From CANHBY01 sp046342195 (lineage in GTDB: Bacteria; Pseudomonadota; Gammaproteobacteria; Burkholderiales; Burkholderiaceae_C), in NCBI GenBank assembly GCA_046342195.1, contig JBKDQE010000074.1:22317-86316 (forward strand): a stretch of DNA of 64,000 bases, read 5' to 3'. Below, piece by piece: positions 1 to 9,103 of the stretch. Position numbers and translations under genes: made by a program. The notes below the pieces were generated by a model. That model saw only the letters and a program-made list of their open reading frames with translations. It was not told where the DNA came from and did not search any database. Each line of letters begins with the position of its first letter. Within the stretch, counting starts at the first letter, position 1.

Positions 1-2114
1 TCTGCTTTTCTAAGGGTTGATAAACGATGCGCGATTGCGATGGTTGTTCTGCCTTGAACAAGATTATCAAGAGCCTTTTGAATTTCTTGCTCAGTTTCAG
101 TGTCTACAGAGGCAGTGGCTTCATCCAGGATCAAAATCCGAGGGTTGATCAAGACGGCTCGCGCAATTGAAATGCGCTGCCGCTCACCCCCGGAAAGGCC
201 CTGACCGCGCTCACCAACAAGTGAATCATAGCCATTTGGAAGCCTCAAAATGAATTCGTGGGCATGGGCGGCCCTTGCTGCAGCAATGATTTCCGCTTGA
301 GTGGCGTTAGGGCGGCCATAAGCAATGTTTTCGGCGACTGTGCCGAAAAACAGAAAAGGTTCTTGCAAAACCAAGCCGATGTGACTGCGATAGCCCTGAA
401 CGGAAAAACGCCTGATGTCTGTGCCATCGAGTTTGATAACACCTTCAGTGACGTCATAAAACCTGCAAATCAGGTTCACCAAAGTGCTTTTCCCAGAACC
501 ACTGTGGCCGACAAGGCCAATCATTTCCCCAGGTTGGATGGTAAGATCCAAGCCACGAATGACGGTTCGGTTACCGTAGCGAAAACCAATATGGTTCAGA
601 GTAATCTGGCCTTTGGGTTGCCCCAAAGGTAGCGCTTGCGCGGGTTCAGGAACATTCGATGAATGATCCAGAATGTCAAAAACACGTTTAGCCCCCGCAG
701 CTGCTTTTTGAGTCACCGACACAATGCGGCTCATTGAGTCTAGTCGGCCATAAAAACGGCCAATGTAGGCAATGAACGCCGTCAAGACACCGACGGTGAT
801 ATGCTGTCGAGACACCTGCCAAATGCCGAAGCCCCAAACCACCAGCAAACCAACTTCTGTCAATAATGACACGGTGGGTGAAAAAAGCGACCAAGTGCGG
901 TTGAGTTTATCGTTCACTTCCAGGTTGCGCATATTGGCGTTTCGAAACCGGGACGACTCGCGAGTTTCCTGGGCGAAAGCTTTGACCACCCGGATGCCCG
1001 GAATGGTATCTGCCAACACATTCGTCACTTCGGACCACACCCGGTCGATCTTTTCGAACCCTGTGCGCAATCGATCCCGGACCAATTGAATCATCCAGCC
1101 GATCACAGGAAGGGGTGCCAAGGTGACCAAGGCCAACCAGGGGTCAATCGAAAACAAAATGATGGCCGTCATGAGGATCATCAAAATGTCGGTGGCAAAA
1201 TCGAGCGCATGCAAGGAGAGAAACACACAAATTCGATCCGTTTCACTACCAATACGGGCGATGAGGTCACCGGTGCGTTTGCCCCCAAAGTAATCCAGTG
1301 AAAGACCGAGCAAGTGTTCAAAGGTGGCTGTTCGCAGATCAGCCCCGATACGTTCTGAAACCAGTGCAAGCAAATAAGTTTTGGCCCACCCTAACCCCCA
1401 GGCAAGTAATGCTGCCGCCAGCAGGCCGAATAAATAAAAACCCACTTTCCCGCTGTCAATTTGCTGGCCATTTTGAAATGGAATAAGAATGTCATCCATC
1501 AAAGGGATGGTGAGGTAGGGCGGTATGAGGGTGGCTCCGGTGGCAGCCAGCATCAATAAAAAGCCTGCAAGCAATTGTGCCCGGTAGGGCTTGGCAAACC
1601 GCCAAAGCCGAAACAACACCCATGTCGATGGGATCGTCGGGGCATCTTGGCCCCATGATGGGTTCTCTTCTTCAAAGAGCTGAAAAACCTCTAAGGACTT
1701 GGATTCTTGAACCCACTCGAAGGCCTTGATGAGCTTTTGTGCTGCACGGTTGTTTTGCAGCGTAAAGCGCCAAACCCCAAGCTGCTGCTCACGGTCAACA
1801 AGTTCAAGGGTTGCGATTCCGGCGTGATCAGTCAGGCGTAGCGTTAAATCAGGCGCTATTTGAAAATGGGCCACCTCGTCATGATGGGTTTGTGCATTGT
1901 GACGAATGCTGATAAGTTGGTGATTTGTCAGAATCAGTGCGGCTTTTCCAAAATGCAGCTTTTCGTCCAGATCGACCTTCAAGGTGGCGATGACATTTTC
2001 AGACGAAGACAAAGCTGCGTGTTTTTGCGCCCATTGCACGCCAACCCAGGCAGCCCCGAATCTCGTTTTGATTTGATTTTCTTGACAGCCTTTGGCCGAT
2101 TGAGACGATTGCAT
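1..2114 (-). CDS. ABC exporter, fused permease and ATPase (partial, C-terminus off the left edge)
   Basis: About 704 codons are visible and the frame is still open at base 1. The ATG at 2114 directly follows an in-frame TGA, so it is the most upstream start; the ribosome site is weak. Residues 1-160 are a soluble extension with no transmembrane character. A six-helix exporter domain follows from about 165 to 470, then a nucleotide-binding domain with Walker A GHSGSGKS near 536-543, signature LSGGE near 640, Walker B ILILDEATASVD, and the switch region AIAHRLSTLRKAD at the edge. This is the MsbA/lipid-A exporter type of architecture. From memory, betaproteobacterial exporters with such an N-terminal extension are annotated as cyanophycin-metabolism-associated and sit beside a DUF1854 gene. 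That neighbour would be off the edge, so the assignment is tentative. The substrate is unknown. It lies downstream of rpsT but beyond its terminator. Confidence 0.9.
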   Translation of the reverse strand, partial: MQSSQSAKGCQENQIKTRFGAAWVGVQWAQKHAALSSSENVIATLKVDLDEKLHFGKAALILTNHQLISIRHNAQTHHDEVAHFQIAPDLTLRLTDHAGIATLELVDREQQLGVWRFTLQNNRAAQKLIKAFEWVQESKSLEVFQLFEEENPSWGQDAPTIPSTWVLFRLWRFAKPYRAQLLAGFLLMLAATGATLIPPYLTIPLMDDILIPFQNGQQIDSGKVGFYLFGLLAAALLAWGLGWAKTYLLALVSERIGADLRTATFEHLLGLSLDYFGGKRTGDLIARIGSETDRICVFLSLHALDFATDILMILMTAIILFSIDPWLALVTLAPLPVIGWMIQLVRDRLRTGFEKIDRVWSEVTNVLADTIPGIRVVKAFAQETRESSRFRNANMRNLEVNDKLNRTWSLFSPTVSLLTEVGLLVVWGFGIWQVSRQHITVGVLTAFIAYIGRFYGRLDSMSRIVSVTQKAAAGAKRVFDILDHSSNVPEPAQALPLGQPKGQITLNHIGFRYGNRTVIRGLDLTIQPGEMIGLVGHSGSGKSTLVNLICRFYDVTEGVIKLDGTDIRRFSVQGYRSHIGLVLQEPFLFFGTVAENIAYGRPNATQAEIIAAARAAHAHEFILRLPNGYDSLVGERGQGLSGGERQRISIARAVLINPRILILDEATASVDTETEQEIQKALDNLVQGRTTIAIAHRLSTLRKA

Positions 2115-2231
2115 TCAGTGTGTCCGTGCCGTTGCAAGAAATGATGGCGACCTTGACACCACCTGACTTGCTGATTGTCCTCCAGAATTTTTCTTGGGCC
2201 GACTGGGTTGCATTCAAACGAATCACCCATG

Positions 2232-2256
2232 AAAAAGGCCGCTTGACGCGGCCCTT
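2232..2256 (-). terminator. Rho-independent terminator of rpsT
   Basis: A perfect 6-bp GC stem (GGCCGC, 5-nt loop, GCGGCC) is followed on the minus strand by a run of five T. It lies about 23 bases after the rpsT stop codon and separates rpsT from the ABC exporter gene. Confidence 0.85.
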
Positions 2257-2278
2257 TGATCGTTACCCCGCAATGGCT

Positions 2279-2566
2279 TCAGGCAGCCATGGCCTTGACC
2301 TTGGCGGACAAGCGACTTTTATGACGTGCGGCTTTGTTCTTGTGAAAAATACCTTTGTCAGCCACAGAATCAATGACTTGCTGAGCCACTTTGAAAAGAT
2401 CAGCGGCTTTGGCTTTGTCGCCAGCGACAACAGCTTTTTGAACGTTTTTAACAACGGTGCGAAAACGGGTGCGCAAGGCCGTGTTGGCTGCGTTGATTTT
2501 GGCATCTTGGCGAACGCGCTTGAGACCCGAGGCAATGCGAACAGTTTTTTTCTTGATAGTAGCCAT
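2279..2566 (-). CDS. rpsT: 30S ribosomal protein S20
   Basis: This is a 95-residue, very basic protein that begins MATIKKKTVRIASGLK and ends with the ARHKSRLSAKVKAMAA tail typical of bacterial S20. S20 binds 16S rRNA early in 30S assembly. The length is slightly above the usual 86-90. The gene is transcribed alone, with a TATAAT -10 box about 35 bases upstream and a strong terminator downstream. The divergent murJ neighbour is the usual arrangement in betaproteobacteria. A longer overlapping frame in another phase is a shadow. Confidence 0.98.
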   Translation of the reverse strand: MATIKKKTVRIASGLKRVRQDAKINAANTALRTRFRTVVKNVQKAVVAGDKAKAADLFKVAQQVIDSVADKGIFHKNKAARHKSRLSAKVKAMAA

Positions 2567-2915
2567 GCTGACAACTCAAAGAGGGTGAACGAAACTTCAG
2601 ATTATAACAGATACTTGCGCTCGTGCTATTTTTGGGGCTTGAAAATGAACCCCACTTATAATCAGGCCCTCAAAAAATTTCTGCAACCCCTCGCGATGAT
2701 CTCATGCTTTGCCAGAGTGCGCCTGATGCCTTGGTTTTCCGGCTTGTTGCGCCCTCTACAGACCGCCCGATTTGTTTGAGGTGCGGCGCTTGACCAAGCC
2801 GCGCCTATTGACGTCGGGTTTCAGCAAGGTTTTTTCATCTCGCTGGAATTGTCTGCTTGACTGACTCTGCCCGCCTGCCTGACTTTGCGCGTTGTTGACT
2901 TCACCCTCCCCTGAT
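2567..2915. other. Intergenic region between divergent rpsT and murJ
   Basis: About 350 bases without a supported gene. The left part holds the rpsT leader and promoter. A second TATAAT on the plus strand at 2657-2662 could serve murJ, but the TTGAAA upstream is only 12 bases away, so no promoter is claimed. I see no RNA gene or repeat here. Confidence 0.6.
2601..2606 (-). promoter_or_regulatory. -10 box (TATAAT) of the rpsT promoter
   Basis: A perfect TATAAT on the minus strand lies 35 bases upstream of the rpsT ATG. No good -35 hexamer stands out at 16-18 bases. The position suits a short-leader ribosomal protein transcript. Confidence 0.6.
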
Positions 2916-4469
2916 ATGAACCTGCTGCGCGCTGCCTCTGTTGTTTCACTGCTGACTCTGCTGTCGCGCATGACCGGGCTGGTGCGTGAACAAATCATTG
3001 CGGCCACATTTGGCGCCAGTGCCCTGACAGATGCTTTTAATGTGGCATTTCGCATTCCCAACTTGCTGCGACGCCTGTTTGCCGAAGGAGCATTCTCCCA
3101 AGCTTTTGTGCCCTTGCTTGGCCAAGTACGCGCCCTTCATGGCGACGAGGAATCGCGGGCATTAATCAATGCTGTGGCCACCATACTGACTTGGGTGATT
3201 TTGATGGTTTCAGTGCTTGGAGTGATTGCTGCCCCCCTGCTTGTGTGGGCGATGGCTTCAGGATTGCCCCGCTTCGATGAGGCTGTCATCATGACGCGCT
3301 GGATGTTTCCGTATATCGCTTGTATGTCTTTGGTGGCATTGGCTGCCGGAGTATTGAACACCTGGAAGCAATTTTCCATTCCTGCAGCCACCCCTGTCCT
3401 GCTCAACCTGTCCGTGATTGGCGCAGCCTGGCTCCTGCCCCCTCTCTTCAAGGCACAAGGTATTCAAGCTATTTATGCCTTGGCCGTGGGGGTGATGCTG
3501 GGCGGAGTTCTTCAATTGGGTGTACAGATCCCCGCTTTGAAGCGGGTGGGCTGCTGCCCTCGAATTGGCTTTCGTTGGCGCTCTATTCAGCGATCTTGGC
3601 ACCATCCGGGTGTCCACAAAGTATTGAAGCAGATGGGGCCGGCGGTTTTGGGGGTTTCTGTGGCTCAGCTCTCTCTGCTGATCAACACCCAGATTGCGTC
3701 TCATTTGGGAGTCGGTGCTGTTTCCTGGATCACTTATGCTGATCGCCTCATGGAATTCCCCACAGCGATGTTAGGGGTGGCCTTGGGCGCTGTGTTGCTC
3801 CCGCAGCTCACGGCCGCCCAGAGCAAAGGCGACCAAGACGGATACTCAGGCGCACTCGATTGGGGCTTGCGCCTTGTCGTGATGCTGGCTCTGCCTTGCG
3901 CAGCGGCGCTGCTGGTGTTCCCGCAAGCCCTTGTGGCCGTGCTCTATCATTATGGAGCCTTCAGTGCCCATGACCTGAAGCAAACTGTCCATGCCACGAT
4001 GGGCTATGGGGTCGGCCTGCTCGGGCTGGTGAGTATCAAAATATTGGCGCCCGGATTTTATGCCCAACAAGATCTCAAAACCCCCGTCAAAATTGGGATC
4101 ATGGTGTTGCTTCTGACACAATTGATGAACTTTTTTCTGGTCCCGCATTTTGGGCATGGGGGCCTGACTCTGTCAATTTCTTTGGGGGCAACCCTCAATG
4201 CCTTGTGGCTCTTGGCAGGGTTGCGGCGCAGTGGGAACTACCAGCCAGCAGCAGGTTGGCCGATATTTTTGTTGAAGGTTTTATTTGCTACGGGAATGAT
4301 GACCGCTTTTTTATGGGGTGCGAACCAGACATTCGACTGGTCCCAAGCCGGACGCACCCTTTGGCGGCTTGCAGAAGTGGGGGGCTGCATGTTGCTTGCA
4401 GCCTTCGTTTATTTGAGTGTTTTATTTGCCCTGGGGTTCAGATTGCAGAATTTTTATCGTCGCGGATAA
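2916..4469 (+). CDS. murJ: Lipid II flippase MurJ (MviN)
   Basis: The 517-residue integral membrane protein has about 14 hydrophobic segments. It opens MNLLRAASVVSLLTLLSRMT followed by GLVREQ, the classical MurJ start, so I prefer the ATG at 2916 to the in-frame TTG at 2892. The LFAEGAFSQAFVPLL motif and the RRLF loop are family hallmarks. MurJ, of the MOP exporter superfamily, flips the lipid-linked peptidoglycan precursor to the periplasmic face. The length matches the family. Its position opposite rpsT is conserved in betaproteobacteria. The next gene begins 77 bases downstream on the same strand and may be co-transcribed. Confidence 0.96.
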   Translation: MNLLRAASVVSLLTLLSRMTGLVREQIIAATFGASALTDAFNVAFRIPNLLRRLFAEGAFSQAFVPLLGQVRALHGDEESRALINAVATILTWVILMVSVLGVIAAPLLVWAMASGLPRFDEAVIMTRWMFPYIACMSLVALAAGVLNTWKQFSIPAATPVLLNLSVIGAAWLLPPLFKAQGIQAIYALAVGVMLGGVLQLGVQIPALKRVGCCPRIGFRWRSIQRSWHHPGVHKVLKQMGPAVLGVSVAQLSLLINTQIASHLGVGAVSWITYADRLMEFPTAMLGVALGAVLLPQLTAAQSKGDQDGYSGALDWGLRLVVMLALPCAAALLVFPQALVAVLYHYGAFSAHDLKQTVHATMGYGVGLLGLVSIKILAPGFYAQQDLKTPVKIGIMVLLLTQLMNFFLVPHFGHGGLTLSISLGATLNALWLLAGLRRSGNYQPAAGWPIFLLKVLFATGMMTAFLWGANQTFDWSQAGRTLWRLAEVGGCMLLAAFVYLSVLFALGFRLQNFYRRG

Positions 4470-4546
4470 CCTCGCAATCATCATTGTGTCTCCGCAAATA
4501 ACATGTCAGTTTGGTTTCATTGTCGGCCCTCAATACAGATCGATTT

Positions 4547-5608
4547 ATGACCTTGACCACCACTCAACGACGCGCTCTGGCTTGGTTTACCCTCGGGCTG
4601 GTGTTCGTGCTGTTTTTATGGTTACTGGCTCCCGTACTGACGCCTTTTATTGTGGGTGCCGTGCTAGCCTATGCACTTGAACCAGCCGTGCGAAGCCTTG
4701 TGAAGCGCAAAGTGCCCCGCGTTGTTGCCGTGGTGTTCGTTGAGATACTGACTTTGCTGGCCGTGCTATCGTTGTTGCTTTTGGTGGTGCCGATTATTTC
4801 CAAACAAATCCCGTTACTTAGAGAGCAAATTCCTAGGCTCTTTGACTGGATTCAAACTGAAGCGCTCCCCAAACTGGCCCATTGGGGTATCAATGTCCCC
4901 CTCGATACTGCGCATCTCAAAGATGTCCTGCTGCGATTATTTGGCAGCAATTTGCAAGATGGCCTTCAAACCGTTTTAAACTCAGCACTGGCTGGCGGCG
5001 GGCTGCTGCTGTCGGTGCTGGGCACAGCGGTTTTGGTGCCCTTGGTGCTTTTTTATCTTCTGATGGATTGGCCTCAGATGGTGGTTCGCATTCACGGGTT
5101 AATTCCAAAGCGTTTGCTGCATCAAACGCACAGCTTCGTGGCTGAAATTGATGCCATGTTAGGCCAATACCTTCGAGGCCAATTGCTTGTGATGCTGATT
5201 TTAGCGGTTTATTACAGCGTGGGCCTGGCACTCTTTGGTTTTCAGTTGGCTTTGCCTGTCGGGGTGTTCACAGGCTTGGCTATGTGTATTCCCTACTTGG
5301 GGTTTGGCCTTGGTTTGCTGCTCGCTCTGTTTGCAGGGCTCATGCAATTCATGAGCTGGTATGGGCTGGTGGCTGTGGCCGTTGTTTATGGATTGGGTCA
5401 AGTCATCGAAAGCTTTTTTTTGACCCCCCAACTTGTCGGTGAGCGCATTGGCATGCACCCTCTACTGGTCATTTTTTCTTTACTGGCCTTTGGCCATCTT
5501 TTTGGTTTCGTGGGGGTTCTCGTTGCCTTGCCCGTTGGAGCCGTGTTGGTGGTCGCGGCGGGCCGGCTTCAGACGGCCTATCTTGCCAGTCGCCTGTACT
5601 CAGGCTAA
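4547..5608 (+). CDS. AI-2E/PerM family membrane permease
   Basis: This is a 353-residue protein with about eight transmembrane helices in the PerM/YhhQ-like arrangement. Two helices lie near the N-terminus (LAWFTLGLVFVLFLW), a long soluble helical segment spans about 60-150, and a helix bundle with glycine-rich loops follows (PYLGFGLGLLLALFAG, GERIGMHPLLVIFSLLAFG). The family includes the AI-2 exporter TqsA and PerM; individual substrates are mostly unknown. The ATG at 4547 is chosen over an upstream TTG at 4511 because the family N-terminus aligns there; neither has a strong ribosome site. It lies five bases before hda, so the two are probably one operon. Confidence 0.85.
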   Translation: MTLTTTQRRALAWFTLGLVFVLFLWLLAPVLTPFIVGAVLAYALEPAVRSLVKRKVPRVVAVVFVEILTLLAVLSLLLLVVPIISKQIPLLREQIPRLFDWIQTEALPKLAHWGINVPLDTAHLKDVLLRLFGSNLQDGLQTVLNSALAGGGLLLSVLGTAVLVPLVLFYLLMDWPQMVVRIHGLIPKRLLHQTHSFVAEIDAMLGQYLRGQLLVMLILAVYYSVGLALFGFQLALPVGVFTGLAMCIPYLGFGLGLLLALFAGLMQFMSWYGLVAVAVVYGLGQVIESFFLTPQLVGERIGMHPLLVIFSLLAFGHLFGFVGVLVALPVGAVLVVAAGRLQTAYLASRLYSG

Positions 5609-5613
5609 GCATC

Positions 5614-6315
5614 ATGATGCAAATTCCTCTTTCCATACGGCATGCACATATGCCATCTTTCGACAACTTCATGCTTGGCGACAACGCCCTGATGATGGCC
5701 CAGTTGCACCACATCCGTCCTGCAAACCCACCACCCCAGCCGCTGTACCTGTGGGGGCCTTCGGGCGCAGGGAAAACGCATTTACTTCAAGCCCTGCACA
5801 GCTTATGGGAGCAAAATCAACCTGGTGCGGTTTGCCATCTTTTACCAGACCAACTCGATCCCGAGACTGTACCCGATTGGATGGATAACCCCGCATGGCA
5901 GCTGCTGCTTCTGGATGCCTGTGAAGGTTATGGCGAGCGTGAACAACAGGCGGCCTTTGCATTATTCATTGAAGCCTCCTCTCGAGGTGCATCGATTGTG
6001 GCGGCTGGCCGATTGCCGCCGATTGATCTTCCCCTCAGAGATGATTTACGCACCCGATTTGCTTGGGGCCTTGTGCTTCCAGTGCTCCCCTTGAAAGATT
6101 CGCATGCCGGCATGGCGCTGCATGCCGAAGCCGAACGCCGGGGGCTGACGCTTTCCGAAGATGTGGTCAGCTACCTCTTGACCCACTTTCCACGTAATCT
6201 GAAGCAATTGATGATTCTCCTTGATCGCCTGGATGATTTCGCCCTTATTCACAAGCGCGCCTTGACGGTTCCACTGCTTAAACAAATGCTGCTTGAGTCT
6301 CCATTGGAGCCATGA
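5614..6315 (+). CDS. hda: DnaA regulatory inactivator Hda
   Basis: The 233-residue protein resembles the AAA+ domain of DnaA without its DNA-binding domain. The N-terminus MMQIPLSIR carries the short clamp-binding motif (QIPLSI at about 3-8) that ties Hda to the DNA polymerase sliding clamp. Walker A GPSGAGKT is at 48-55, and LLLLDACEG is the Walker B strand. Hda with the clamp stimulates ATP hydrolysis by DnaA after initiation. The start could be either of two adjacent ATG codons. It is followed after six bases by the HAD hydrolase gene, an order common in Burkholderiales. Confidence 0.93.
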   Translation: MMQIPLSIRHAHMPSFDNFMLGDNALMMAQLHHIRPANPPPQPLYLWGPSGAGKTHLLQALHSLWEQNQPGAVCHLLPDQLDPETVPDWMDNPAWQLLLLDACEGYGEREQQAAFALFIEASSRGASIVAAGRLPPIDLPLRDDLRTRFAWGLVLPVLPLKDSHAGMALHAEAERRGLTLSEDVVSYLLTHFPRNLKQLMILLDRLDDFALIHKRALTVPLLKQMLLESPLEP

Positions 6316-6321
6316 ACCTGA

Positions 6322-6990
6322 ATGAACCTGTGCCTTTTTGATCTCGACGACACCCTTTTGCCCCTGGACTCTGACCACGCTTGGGGTGAATTTCTCATTC
6401 GATTGGGCTGGGTTGATGAATCTGAATTCCGTTGTCGCAATCATGAATTTTTTAAGCAATACCAGGCAGGGCAACTCGATATTCACGCTTACGTGGCATT
6501 CACCACACGGCCCCTCAGGGGCCGAGATTCAAAGCAACTGGCCGCCGCCCACCAGCGATTTATGAACGAGGTGATCCATCCAAACTTGCACCCTGCCGCC
6601 ATGGATCTCGTTCGCTGCCATCAGGCCCAGGGAGACTGGGTGGCCCTCGTGACCGCCACCAATGACTTCGTGACCGGACCGATCGCCAAGTCTTTTAATA
6701 TTGATCACCTCATCGCGCTCCGATGGGCCCGAGACAATCAAGGTACCATCACAGGCTTGGTTGATGGCATTCCCAGCTACCGTGAGGGCAAGGTCACTCG
6801 CGTGACGGAATGGCTCTCCGAGCATCGGCAGTCCTGGGAAAATTTTGACCGCATCAGTGTCTACACTGATTCCCTGAATGATCTGCCTTTACTTGAGCGA
6901 GCCACTCATCCTGTGGCCACCAACCCATCCCCGGGCCTGCGCCAGGTTGCAGAAGCCCGGGGATGGCGAACCCTGCAACTTTTTTCATGA
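6322..6990 (+). CDS. HAD-IB family phosphatase
   Basis: This is a 222-residue haloacid dehalogenase-type hydrolase. Motif I is LFDLDDTLL with the nucleophile Asp7 and Asp9, motif II is LVTATND, the motif III lysine is in YREGKV, and motif IV is YTDSLNDLPLL. The cap between motifs I and II is helical, as in the SerB/HAD-IB class. In this gene position homologs are often annotated as HAD-IB hydrolases or histidinol-phosphatase-like, but the substrate cannot be read from sequence. Its last codon overlaps the start of pcnB in an ATGA, which indicates translational coupling. Confidence 0.9.
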   Translation: MNLCLFDLDDTLLPLDSDHAWGEFLIRLGWVDESEFRCRNHEFFKQYQAGQLDIHAYVAFTTRPLRGRDSKQLAAAHQRFMNEVIHPNLHPAAMDLVRCHQAQGDWVALVTATNDFVTGPIAKSFNIDHLIALRWARDNQGTITGLVDGIPSYREGKVTRVTEWLSEHRQSWENFDRISVYTDSLNDLPLLERATHPVATNPSPGLRQVAEARGWRTLQLFS

Positions 6991-8573
6991 TTAAAAACTT
7001 GATCGATAAATTGGCCTCTCCTCTCAAAAAGGCTTTGTCTGCCAAAGCCTTTTTGAAAGGGCTTGGAAAACGGGTTGAACTGACACCACAAGCGCATGGA
7101 ATTGACCACTCTCTGGTCGATGAGCGTGCTGTTAAAGTGGTTCAAACTCTGGTCGAGGCCGGTTTTGAAGCTTATATTGTGGGTGGTGCGGTTCGCGACC
7201 TGCTCTTGGGTCTGCGACCCAAAGACTTTGACGTGGCCACCAATGCAACCCCTGAAGAAGTCAAGTCCCTGTTTCGCAGAGCCTTCATCATTGGTCGACG
7301 CTTTCGCATCGTTCATGTGGTATTTGGCCGTGGCCGGGACCACGAGGTTATTGAGGTATCAACCTTCCGTGCCCTGATTGATTCGACATCGGCCACCCAA
7401 ATCAGTGGCAACGAAAAAACATCCAAAGGGGAATTGGCGGGCAAGACTCATGCTGTGGATGCTGAAGGGCGCATCTTGCGCGACAACGTCTGGGGCCCTC
7501 AAAATCAAGATGCCGCCCGTCGTGATTTCACCGTCAATGCCATGTATTACAACCCGATCACACAGGTCTTGGTAGACTATCATGGGGGAGTCAAGGATAC
7601 GCAGAAAAAATTATTGCGCATGATCGGTGACCCTGCTGCTCGTTACCGCGAAGACCCCGTGCGCATCCTTCGCGCCGTTCGTTTTGCAGCCAAACTCGAG
7701 TTTCAGATTGAGCCTAAAACCCGCTCACCCATCCAAGATATGCTGGGACTGCTCGAAAACGTGCCTCAATCTCGAACCTTTGACGAGATGATCAAATTGC
7801 TCCAAACAGGCCATTCCTTGGCCAGCCTCGAAGCACTCAGAAAACATGGGCTTTTAGGGCAAGGGGTCTTCCCGATTCTCGATGCAGTACTCGATGCCTC
7901 CATCTCAGAGCAGCGGCTTCATTTTATACGGATTGCCCTGACCGATACCGACCGCCGAGTTGCCGAAGGCAAGCCTGTGGCACCCAGCTTCATGTTGGCC
8001 TGTATGCTCTGGCATGATGTTCTGGATCGCTGGGAGCAATTGAAACGCACAGGCGAGCTGCCATTTCCTGCCCTTCAGCAAGCGGTTTACTCTGTGTTTG
8101 ATGCCCGCATTGGTGACATTTCAGGGCGCGGCAAATTGGGGGCCGATATGCGCGAAATCTGGATGATGCAGCCCCGCTTTGAACGCCGCGTCGGCAGTGG
8201 CCCTTTCACTTTGGTCGATCACCCCCGCTTTCGGGCTGGGTTTGATTTTTTACGTCTTAGGGCTGACGCCAAAGAACTCCCCGATGAGCTTGCCGACTGG
8301 TGGGAAGATTTTTCTCTGGGGAATGAAGAAGAACGACGCGCTCTGATTGATGTTGCCCGTGATCAAGACACAGCACGCAGGGCTGCATCCATCGCTGCAG
8401 CCAAACCCAAGAATAAAGCCCCTGCTGCCGCGCCTACCCCCAACACCAAAAGCGAAAGCCTGACCCCCACAGACCCTCCCGCCAAGAAGCGACGGCGCCG
8501 CCGCCGCAAACCAACGGCTGACGAAGGACTCAGCGAGATCGCGGCTCCAGATGCCCCAGACTCTCGTGACTGA
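6987..8573 (+). CDS. pcnB: Poly(A) polymerase I
   Basis: The 528-residue class II nucleotidyltransferase has YIVGGAVRDLLLG at about 63-75 and the catalytic carboxylates in KDFDVAT (Asp80, Asp82). The RRDFTVNAMYYN and DPVRILRAVRFAAKLEF motifs of the tRNA-nucleotidyltransferase/PcnB family follow. The extended N-terminus and basic C-terminal tail (AKKRRRRRRKP) distinguish PcnB from CCA-adding enzymes. PcnB adds 3' poly(A) tails that promote RNA decay. The start at 6987 overlaps the upstream stop (ATGA), so I prefer it to the in-frame ATG at 6963. The C-terminus is Ala/Pro/Lys rich and probably disordered. It overlaps folK by 23 bases. Confidence 0.94.
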   Translation: MIKNLIDKLASPLKKALSAKAFLKGLGKRVELTPQAHGIDHSLVDERAVKVVQTLVEAGFEAYIVGGAVRDLLLGLRPKDFDVATNATPEEVKSLFRRAFIIGRRFRIVHVVFGRGRDHEVIEVSTFRALIDSTSATQISGNEKTSKGELAGKTHAVDAEGRILRDNVWGPQNQDAARRDFTVNAMYYNPITQVLVDYHGGVKDTQKKLLRMIGDPAARYREDPVRILRAVRFAAKLEFQIEPKTRSPIQDMLGLLENVPQSRTFDEMIKLLQTGHSLASLEALRKHGLLGQGVFPILDAVLDASISEQRLHFIRIALTDTDRRVAEGKPVAPSFMLACMLWHDVLDRWEQLKRTGELPFPALQQAVYSVFDARIGDISGRGKLGADMREIWMMQPRFERRVGSGPFTLVDHPRFRAGFDFLRLRADAKELPDELADWWEDFSLGNEEERRALIDVARDQDTARRAASIAAAKPKNKAPAAAPTPNTKSESLTPTDPPAKKRRRRRRKPTADEGLSEIAAPDAPDSRD

Positions 8574-9087
8574 TCCTTGGGCACCCAGACACGAAGCCGT
8601 GACAGCCTATATAGGCCTGGGGGCTAACTTGGGCCCCGCCCTGTTAACCTTGAAATCTGCCCTTCAAATTTTGGCCTCCCAGCCAGAGGCAGATTGCCAA
8701 CTGCTCGCCTGTTCGTCGTTCTACCGATCTGCCCCAGTAGATGCCGAAGGCCCTGATTTTATCAACGCCGTCGCCATGCTGAAAACCACCCAAGCGCCGC
8801 TGAAATTTTTGCGTTGGCTGCAAGAATTAGAGGCGCAACACCAGCGCCAGCGACCTTACCGAAATGCCCCCCGCACGCTCGATCTTGACCTTCTATTATG
8901 GGGCAATTGCATTCTGCAAGAACCAGAATTGCAATTGCCCCACCCCCGAATGCATTCTCGTGCCTTTGTGCTGCTGCCCTTAGCGGAGCTAACCCCTGAC
9001 CTGGAAATTCCGACACGAGGGACTGTGCTGGATCTTTTATCAGGCTTAGCCCATCAGCCTATTGAACGTTTGGCAGTCAACGACTGA
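8551..9087 (+). CDS. folK: 2-amino-4-hydroxy-6-hydroxymethyldihydropteridine pyrophosphokinase
   Basis: This 178-residue HPPK transfers pyrophosphate from ATP to the pterin in folate synthesis. It contains AYIGLGANLGP, SSFYRSAPVD, DFINAVAMLKT, the HQRQRPYRNAPRTLDLDLL signature and HPRMHSRAFVLLPLAEL, all diagnostic. The length is normal. The start lies inside pcnB; an in-frame start after the pcnB stop would lose conserved sequence, so the overlap is real. Folate-pathway partner genes are not next to it in this window. Confidence 0.95.
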   Translation: MPQTLVTDPWAPRHEAVTAYIGLGANLGPALLTLKSALQILASQPEADCQLLACSSFYRSAPVDAEGPDFINAVAMLKTTQAPLKFLRWLQELEAQHQRQRPYRNAPRTLDLDLLLWGNCILQEPELQLPHPRMHSRAFVLLPLAELTPDLEIPTRGTVLDLLSGLAHQPIERLAVND

Positions 9088-9103
9088 CTCGACGTTTGAG
9101 GGC

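Noticed and set aside
2639..2662. TTGAAA and TATAAT as a murJ promoter
   Set aside because: The spacer is only 12 bases, too short for a sigma-70 promoter.
2120..2779. 219-codon open frame on the plus strand
   Set aside because: It runs antisense across rpsT and the start of the exporter gene and has no family features.
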